From JAGOGN01 sp036652735 (GTDB taxonomy: Bacteria; Bacillota; Clostridia; Lachnospirales; Lachnospiraceae), in NCBI GenBank assembly GCA_036652735.1, contig JAVVVI010000050.1, positions 1-9,477 of the forward strand: a stretch of DNA of 9,477 bases, given 5' to 3'. Of the stretch, positions 6,173-9,477 are shown piece after piece (position 1 is the first letter of the stretch; the number at the start of each line of letters is the position of its first letter). The notes below the pieces were generated by a model, which worked only from the letters and a program-made list of their open reading frames with translations, searched no databases and was not told the DNA's origin. The position numbers and the translations under genes are program-made.

Positions 6173-7723
6173 CTATTCTTCTTCAATGGTTAGGTCCATA
6201 TGAATCAATTGTTCCAAATCTATGAACTCTTCCTCAAACTTATGTCCATTTTCTATTGCCTGTATTTTTACATCTATCTGCTTCCCAATTGCCTGTGAAA
6301 TGATCTCTTCCAACTCTTTTTTATGGCTTTCTTCCGAAAAAATTCCCGCACCTACCGCATCACTAAATACAATGATTAAACGATTATCTTCCCCTACGCT
6401 GGGCCTGGCTTTTTTTAAATAGCCACCCATTAACTTACTCATTGAGGATGTAATGCTTGTCCATTTCTGAACTACATCCCTCACATCCTGAGGAATTGCC
6501 TTTGGCATCTGTGGTTTTTTTACCGGTTCTTCCGCTTCCCCTAACATGCTTTTGGAGGACTTAAATTGTCCCGTATCTAATTTATGCTCAAGCTGTGCAA
6601 TTCTATCAATTAACGCATCATAATTTTGTTCCATTTGTGGTTTGCATAATTTTATACATGCAATTTCTATTAGCGTACGTTTCTGTGTGGAATATTTGAT
6701 TTGTCCAGATAGTTCTGAGAAAATCCGAATATAACGCATGAGTATTCCTGCACTTATTTCTCGAACCTCTTCCTTCATGATTGCCAGATTTTCCGTTGAC
6801 ATATCCAATACATCTTCCATCTGATCGGAACTTTTTACTAATAATAAATTCCGCAAATACCATGTGAAATCAACCACAAACTGACCCATTTCCCTGCCTT
6901 GCATAATTAGTTCATCTATTAATCTTATGACTCCATTCACATCCTGAGCCCTTATTTTTTTAAATAAATCCGAAAAAACTTCTGCGTCTACTGCTCCAAG
7001 TACATAAAGTACTTTTTCGTAAGTCAGGGTCTCCCCCATAAAAAATGCCATACACTGATCCAGCAAACTAAGTGCATCTCTCATGGATCCATCTGCCGCT
7101 TTTGCTATATACCTCAGTGCCCGTTCTTCTACTTCTGACTTCTCTATCTCCATGAGTTCCTGCATTCGTCCCACCATTGTCTCTATGGAAATTCTGTGAA
7201 AATCATATTGCTGGCACCGCGACAAAATTGTAATTGGTATCTTATGCGCTTCTGTGGTTGCCAGGATAAAAATTACATAGGATGGTGGTTCTTCCAAGGT
7301 CTTAAGCAAGGCATTAAATGCCCCTATGGAAAGCATATGAACTTCATCTATAATATAGACTTTGTACTTTCCTTCTGTTGGTGAATAGGATACTTCCTCC
7401 CTTATCTCACGGATATTATCCACACCATTATTAGAGGCCGCATCAATTTCTATTACATTCCTGCTGAATCCTTCTGCAATAGCCTTACAGGTTGGACATT
7501 CACCACAGGGACTTCCCTCTATTGGATGCTCACAGTTCACTGCTTTGGCAAATATTTTTGCCACCGTTGTCTTCCCGGTTCCCCTTGTCCCGCAAAACAA
7601 ATATGCATGTCCCACCCGTTCTGCTTTTATTTGATTTTTTAAAGTTGTTACAATATGTTCCTGCCCCTTTACGTCCTGGAATCCGGTTGGCCGAAACTTT
7701 CGATAAAGTGCCATATATGACAT
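6173..7723 (-). CDS. dnaX: DNA polymerase III subunit tau (clamp loader, DnaX)
   Basis: A 516-residue clamp-loader ATPase that loads the sliding clamp and links polymerase copies at the fork. AAA+ features are clear: Walker A GTRGTGKTT (45-53), a zinc module with C64, C73, C76 and C79, Walker B IIDEVH (124-129), sensor 1 ATT (155-157) and the SRC arginine-finger motif (168-170). A lid and collar region runs to about 360, followed by a short linker and a C-terminal domain (about 410-516) fit for polymerase binding. The length is typical for Clostridia, shorter than the 643 residues in E. coli. The start MSYMALYRKFRP matches the family, with AGGAG upstream. It follows pfkA by 12 bp. A run of seven A at codons 401-403 (6515-6521) is a possible frameshift site. 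Confidence 0.97.
   Translation of the reverse strand: MSYMALYRKFRPTGFQDVKGQEHIVTTLKNQIKAERVGHAYLFCGTRGTGKTTVAKIFAKAVNCEHPIEGSPCGECPTCKAIAEGFSRNVIEIDAASNNGVDNIREIREEVSYSPTEGKYKVYIIDEVHMLSIGAFNALLKTLEEPPSYVIFILATTEAHKIPITILSRCQQYDFHRISIETMVGRMQELMEIEKSEVEERALRYIAKAADGSMRDALSLLDQCMAFFMGETLTYEKVLYVLGAVDAEVFSDLFKKIRAQDVNGVIRLIDELIMQGREMGQFVVDFTWYLRNLLLVKSSDQMEDVLDMSTENLAIMKEEVREISAGILMRYIRIFSELSGQIKYSTQKRTLIEIACIKLCKPQMEQNYDALIDRIAQLEHKLDTGQFKSSKSMLGEAEEPVKKPQMPKAIPQDVRDVVQKWTSITSSMSKLMGGYLKKARPSVGEDNRLIIVFSDAVGAGIFSEESHKKELEEIISQAIGKQIDVKIQAIENGHKFEEEFIDLEQLIHMDLTIEEE
6479..6521 (-). other. Possible -1 frameshift or slippage site inside dnaX
   Basis: In the dnaX reading direction, codons 401-403 read GTA AAA AAA, giving seven A in a row. 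Seven bases later comes a small hairpin TGCC-AAA-GGCA (6507-6497), and then CCTCA-GGATG-TGAGG (6493-6479). An AGGGG purine stretch lies about 16 bases upstream of the A-run. A -1 shift here would add about 26 residues and stop at TAA, giving a product near 430 residues without the C-terminal domain, about the size of E. coli gamma (431). The stems are weak, so this is only a candidate. Confidence 0.25.
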
Positions 7724-7735
7724 TCTTTTTCTCTC

Positions 7736-8809
7736 CTAATCCCCAAAACAGATTCCCATCTGTCTTGCTTGTGCTACAATCTGTGAATCCGGATCTATTG
7801 TCTTCGTTCTTCCTGTAACCTCATCTAATGGTATTTTTATTGTTTGATCATTTACAATTGCTACCATATATCCATATTCTTTTTTTATTACCAATTCCGC
7901 TGCTGCCGCGCCCATTCTTGTGGAAATCAACCGGTCCTGTGGTGATGGACTTCCTCCCCGCTGCATATGCCCCGGTATAATTACTCTGACATCTGTTCCG
8001 GACATTTTTTCCAACTTTCCTGCAAGTTCATATACAGGTGAGGACACCGGGCTTCCTTCCAGCTTTTCTCTATAGTCCTTTTTCGATAACGCTGCATCTT
8101 CTTTGGTCATTGCACCCTCAGCCACTGCCAGTATGGTAAAACTTCTTCCTTTATGGCATCGGTGTTCAATTGCATCCTTCAGTATCTGCAAATCATATGG
8201 AATCTCCGGAATCAGAATAATATCGGCCCCTCCTGCCATTCCTGCATACAATGCCATCCACCCTACTTCATGTCCCATAATCTCCACGATAAAAACTCGA
8301 TTATGAGAGGCAGATGTTGTATGAATACAATCAATGGCTTCTGTTGCAATATTTACTCCACTATAAAATCCATACGTAATGTCCGTACCAAATATAGCAT
8401 TGTCCATTGACTTTGGCAAATAAATAATATTCAGGCCTTCTTCCCTCATTCGATTTGCGGTCTTCTGACTTCCCGTCCCTCCAAGCACCACCAGACATTC
8501 CAATTCCAGTCTGCGAACTGTTGCCTTCATAGCTTTTATCTTATCCAGTCCATTTTCACCCGGCTCACAAATATCCTTAAATGGTTCTTTACCACTTCCC
8601 AGTATCGTTCCACCTTTTGTTAATATCCCGGAAAAATCCTCCGCTATAAGCTTGCGATATTCTCCAAATAAAAGCCCTTTAAAGCCATTTAAAAATCCAT
8701 ATACTTCTAAATCATTTAAACGATTATCCAGGCTTTTGATAACTCCGCGCATTACTGCATTTAAGGCTTGGCAGTCCCCACCGCTGGTTAATATTCCAAT
8801 TCTTCTCAT
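7736..8809 (-). CDS. 6-phosphofructokinase
   Basis: A 357-residue phosphofructokinase that phosphorylates fructose 6-phosphate to fructose 1,6-bisphosphate in glycolysis. The N-terminal GILTSGGDCQALNAVMRG (5-22) is the phosphate-donor loop. LGGTGSQKTANRM (109-121), PKSMDNAIFGTD (132-143) with the likely catalytic base D136, EIMGHEVGWMALYAG (176-190), and PGHMQRGGSPSPQDR (279-293) follow the family order. Several motif residues differ from E. coli PfkA: Thr112 replaces Asp103, Lys133 replaces Gly124, and Ala138 replaces Asp129. Lys at the second position is usual in pyrophosphate-using members, while Gly113 (E. coli Gly104) is usual in ATP-using ones, so the donor cannot be fixed from sequence. 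I chose the ATG at 8809 because GGAGGG lies seven bases upstream; an in-frame ATG at 8845 coincides with the predicted transcription start. It is the first gene of the operon with dnaX. Confidence 0.93.
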   Translation of the reverse strand: MRRIGILTSGGDCQALNAVMRGVIKSLDNRLNDLEVYGFLNGFKGLLFGEYRKLIAEDFSGILTKGGTILGSGKEPFKDICEPGENGLDKIKAMKATVRRLELECLVVLGGTGSQKTANRMREEGLNIIYLPKSMDNAIFGTDITYGFYSGVNIATEAIDCIHTTSASHNRVFIVEIMGHEVGWMALYAGMAGGADIILIPEIPYDLQILKDAIEHRCHKGRSFTILAVAEGAMTKEDAALSKKDYREKLEGSPVSSPVYELAGKLEKMSGTDVRVIIPGHMQRGGSPSPQDRLISTRMGAAAAELVIKKEYGYMVAIVNDQTIKIPLDEVTGRTKTIDPDSQIVAQARQMGICFGD

Positions 8810-8852
8810 GGTTTTACCCTCCATATCCTTTATCAGATTGCCCATTACTAGT

Positions 8853-8881
8853 ATTATATATTATTTTTTCACTATTCACAA
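8853..8881 (-). promoter_or_regulatory. Sigma-A promoter of the pfkA-dnaX operon
   Basis: On the minus strand there is a -35 box TTGTGA (8876-8881), a 17-bp spacer and a perfect -10 box TATAAT (8853-8858). The predicted start near 8846 gives a leader of about 37 nt ending in GGAGGG before the pfkA ATG. It lies back to back with the tRNA-Ser promoter; the two -35 boxes are 18 bp apart. Confidence 0.65.
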
Positions 8882-8899
8882 TGATTCTAAGAAATTCGT

Positions 8900-8927
8900 T
8901 TGCTTTTTTTGAAAAAAATGATATACT
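8900..8927 (+). promoter_or_regulatory. Promoter of the tRNA-Ser gene
   Basis: The -10 box TATACT (8922-8927) has a -35 candidate TTGCTT (8900-8905) with a 16-bp spacer. The predicted start near 8934 leaves a 5' leader of about 44 nt to be trimmed from the tRNA precursor. The -10 box is good and the -35 box is weak. Confidence 0.5.
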
Positions 8928-8977
8928 AATATGAGTTTCTTTGATAAAATATAAGGGACTTTCGCTTGAACCTATTA

Positions 8978-9063
8978 GGAGTGGTATCGAAGCGGTCATA
9001 ACGGGGCGCACTCGAAATGCGTTTGGCGGCAACGCCACGTGGGTTCGAATCCCACCCACTCCG
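8978..9063 (+). tRNA. tRNA-Ser, anticodon CGA
   Basis: A complete class II tRNA fold can be drawn. The acceptor stem is GGAGTGG (8978-8984) with CCACTCC (9056-9062) and discriminator G9063. The D stem is TCG/CGG (8987-8989, 9002-9004). The anticodon stem is GCGCA/TGCGT (9006-9010, 9018-9022) with loop CTCGAAA, so the anticodon CGA is at 9013-9015 and reads the UCG codon. A long variable arm with stem GGCG/CGCC (9025-9028, 9033-9036) is typical of Ser. The T arm is GTGGG-TTCGAAT-CCCAC (9039-9055). The 3' CCA is not encoded. It is transcribed divergently from pfkA and followed by a terminator. Mobile-element remnants just downstream suggest its 3' end serves as an integration site. Confidence 0.96.
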
Positions 9064-9071
9064 CTATTGGA

Positions 9072-9115
9072 AAAGCCTGTAGCTATGCAGTTTTACAGGC
9101 TTTCCTTTTTATTTT
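9072..9115 (+). terminator. Intrinsic terminator after tRNA-Ser
   Basis: Arms AAAGCCTGTA (9072-9081) and TACAGGCTTT (9094-9103) form a perfect 10-bp stem with a 12-nt loop, followed by CC and a T-rich tail (9106-9115). The stem starts 8 bp after the tRNA end. Confidence 0.85.
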
Positions 9116-9154
9116 AAGCTGAAAAATCAAGGCAAAAAACACTGTTTTTTTATG

Positions 9155-9188
9155 AGTTCTCTCCTAAATTTAGGAGAGAACTTTTTTT
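9155..9188 (+). terminator. Perfect palindrome with T-run, terminator-like
   Basis: A 28-bp perfect palindrome (9155-9182), with arms beginning AGTTCTCTCC and ending GGAGAGAACT, is followed by seven T (9182-9188). This fits a plus-strand intrinsic terminator. On the minus strand no T-run follows, so it does not serve the integrase remnant. An outer arm GGCAAAAAA (9131-9139) is the exact complement of TTTTTTGCC (9183-9191), including most of the T-run, so an alternative fold that occupies the U-tract is possible. The region 9064-9416 holds no complete gene: two hairpin terminators, an integrase remnant and a further hairpin. Confidence 0.6.
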
Positions 9189-9191
9189 GCC

Positions 9192-9347
9192 TTATTCAAG
9201 GCTCAAACCAGTTACCAATGCCGCCGCTGACGATATTTTACTGTTGTAATCAAGGTGGGCATACACGTTGGCTGTGGTGGAAAAATCGCTATGCCCAAGC
9301 CATTCCTGTATCTGCTTCATGGGTACGCCATTGGCAAGCAAGATGAG
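9192..9347 (-). pseudogene. Tyrosine integrase, C-terminal remnant
   Basis: The minus strand encodes the last 51 residues of a tyrosine recombinase. It begins LILLANGVPMKQIQEWLGHS, followed by DFSTTANVYAHLDYNSK and a normal stop codon (9192-9194). The His in LGHS and the nucleophile Tyr in ANVYAH are the last two catalytic residues of the family. The catalytic domain upstream, including the expected HDLRH motif, is absent: an in-frame TAA at 9348-9350 and unrelated sequence replace it. The protein cannot be active. The wording is close to integrases of Tn916-like and other Clostridia integrative elements (from memory). It sits about 130 bp from the tRNA-Ser 3' end, where an integrase would lie if an element had once inserted there. 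The remnant is too short and lacks a start codon at its 5' side. Confidence 0.85.
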
Positions 9348-9390
9348 TTATAATAAACAAGGGCTATGGTGCGAAAAATCGCCATAGCCC
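9271..9390. repeat. Imperfect direct repeat across the integrase break
   Basis: The segment at 9271-9296, inside the integrase remnant, and the segment at 9362-9390, beyond its break point, align over 29 columns with 25 identities, two mismatches and two single-base gaps. The longest shared block is GAAAAATCGC. The second copy makes up most of the hairpin at 9359-9392. The two copies flank the point (about 9347) where integrase similarity ends. Confidence 0.6.
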
Positions 9391-9392
9391 TT
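9359..9392. repeat. Hairpin upstream of the serine recombinase start
   Basis: Arms AAGGGCTATGG (9359-9369) and CCATAGCCCTT (9382-9392) form a perfect 11-bp stem with a 12-nt loop. On the plus strand CAACATTTTA follows, which is a weak tail, and the ribosome site of the recombinase gene comes 10 bp later. On the minus strand TTGTTTATTA follows, also weak. It could be a 5' leader structure, a poor terminator, or a recombination site; the sequence does not decide this. Confidence 0.55.
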
Positions 9393-9416
9393 CAACATTT
9401 TAAGGAGGACATTATC

Positions 9417-9477
9417 ATGTCCAGAACAAGCAGAAAAAATATTTCTATCGTGGAAAACAGTAAGAAAATATATCGCG
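9417..9477 (+). CDS. Probable large serine recombinase, N-terminal fragment
   Basis: The first 20 codons of a gene cut by the window edge. The start is clear: AGGAGG (9403-9408) lies eight bases before the ATG. The peptide begins MSRTSRKNISIVENSKKIYR. This resembles, from memory, the basic leader found before the resolvase domain (a following Y-x-R-x-S motif) in large serine recombinases of Clostridia mobile elements. The catalytic serine itself lies outside the window, so the family is inferred from about 20 residues and from the mobile-element surroundings. It runs away from the tRNA, opposite in strand to the integrase remnant. Confidence 0.5.
   Translation, partial: MSRTSRKNISIVENSKKIYR

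Noticed and set aside
8810..8845. Upstream in-frame start adding 12 residues to phosphofructokinase
   Set aside because: The ATG at 8845 is at the predicted transcription start, leaving no room for a ribosome site; the ATG at 8809 has GGAGGG and begins the family-typical MRRIGILTSGGD.
8814..9059. Minus-strand ORF of 81 codons starting MGGIRTHVALPP
   Set aside because: It is the antisense of the tRNA-Ser gene; this peptide is a well-known false product of tRNA complements.
9152..9346. Plus-strand ORF of 64 codons over the palindrome and integrase remnant
   Set aside because: It runs antisense to the clear integrase reading frame and begins inside a terminator hairpin, with no ribosome site.
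1..9477. CRISPR array, complete insertion sequence, toxin-antitoxin or phage-defence genes
   Set aside because: I saw no regularly spaced repeats, no transposase reading frame with terminal repeats and no small paired genes; all long frames are explained by core genes.

Overview
The window looks like a chromosomal segment of a low-GC, Gram-positive Clostridia bacterium, most likely a Lachnospiraceae member. The reasons are: AT-rich DNA with purine-rich Shine-Dalgarno sites (AGGAGG type), the dnaX-ybaB-recR block, a transketolase split into two genes, a DUF5711-type membrane protein beside a LysM protein and CvpA, and an integrase tail of the kind carried by gut Firmicutes integrative elements. 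The genus assignment is inference; no rRNA is present.

Layout, left to right. Positions 1-182 carry no gene but hold two strong promoter-like sequences pointing left (minus strand), with an inverted repeat next to the upstream one; they should drive a gene beyond the left edge. Positions 183-3216 hold three minus-strand envelope genes in transcription order: a LysM protein with one membrane segment, a DUF5711-like protein with one membrane segment and a propeller-like outer part, and a CvpA family membrane protein. A good sigma-A promoter sits between the LysM and DUF5711 genes. Positions 3363-3405 are a minus-strand terminator that separates this block from the next one.

Positions 3412-8809 form one tightly packed minus-strand operon: pfkA (6-phosphofructokinase), dnaX (clamp-loader tau subunit), ybaB/ebfC, recR, and then the N- and C-terminal halves of transketolase. 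Gaps are 11-24 bp, and the last two genes overlap by 13 bp. It starts from a near-consensus promoter at 8853-8881. The operon joins central carbon metabolism (glycolysis and the non-oxidative pentose phosphate pathway) to replication and recombination functions.

Positions 8978-9063 are a plus-strand tRNA-Ser(CGA), transcribed divergently from pfkA and followed by a terminator. Beyond it lies mobile-element debris: a second, perfectly palindromic terminator-like hairpin, the last 51 codons of a tyrosine integrase on the minus strand (truncated at its 5' side), a hairpin whose sequence partly repeats the integrase sequence, and the first 20 codons of what is probably a large serine recombinase running off the right edge. 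The tRNA-Ser 3' side therefore looks like an integration hot spot.

The points most worth a second look are: the N-terminal domain of the LysM protein, which resembles a catalytically dead MPN/JAMM fold; the tandem promoters with an operator-like repeat at the left edge; the layered recombinase remnants with a 27-bp imperfect direct repeat at the right edge; unusual motif residues in the phosphofructokinase; and a possible frameshift site in dnaX. I found no CRISPR array, no complete insertion sequence and no recognisable defence system.
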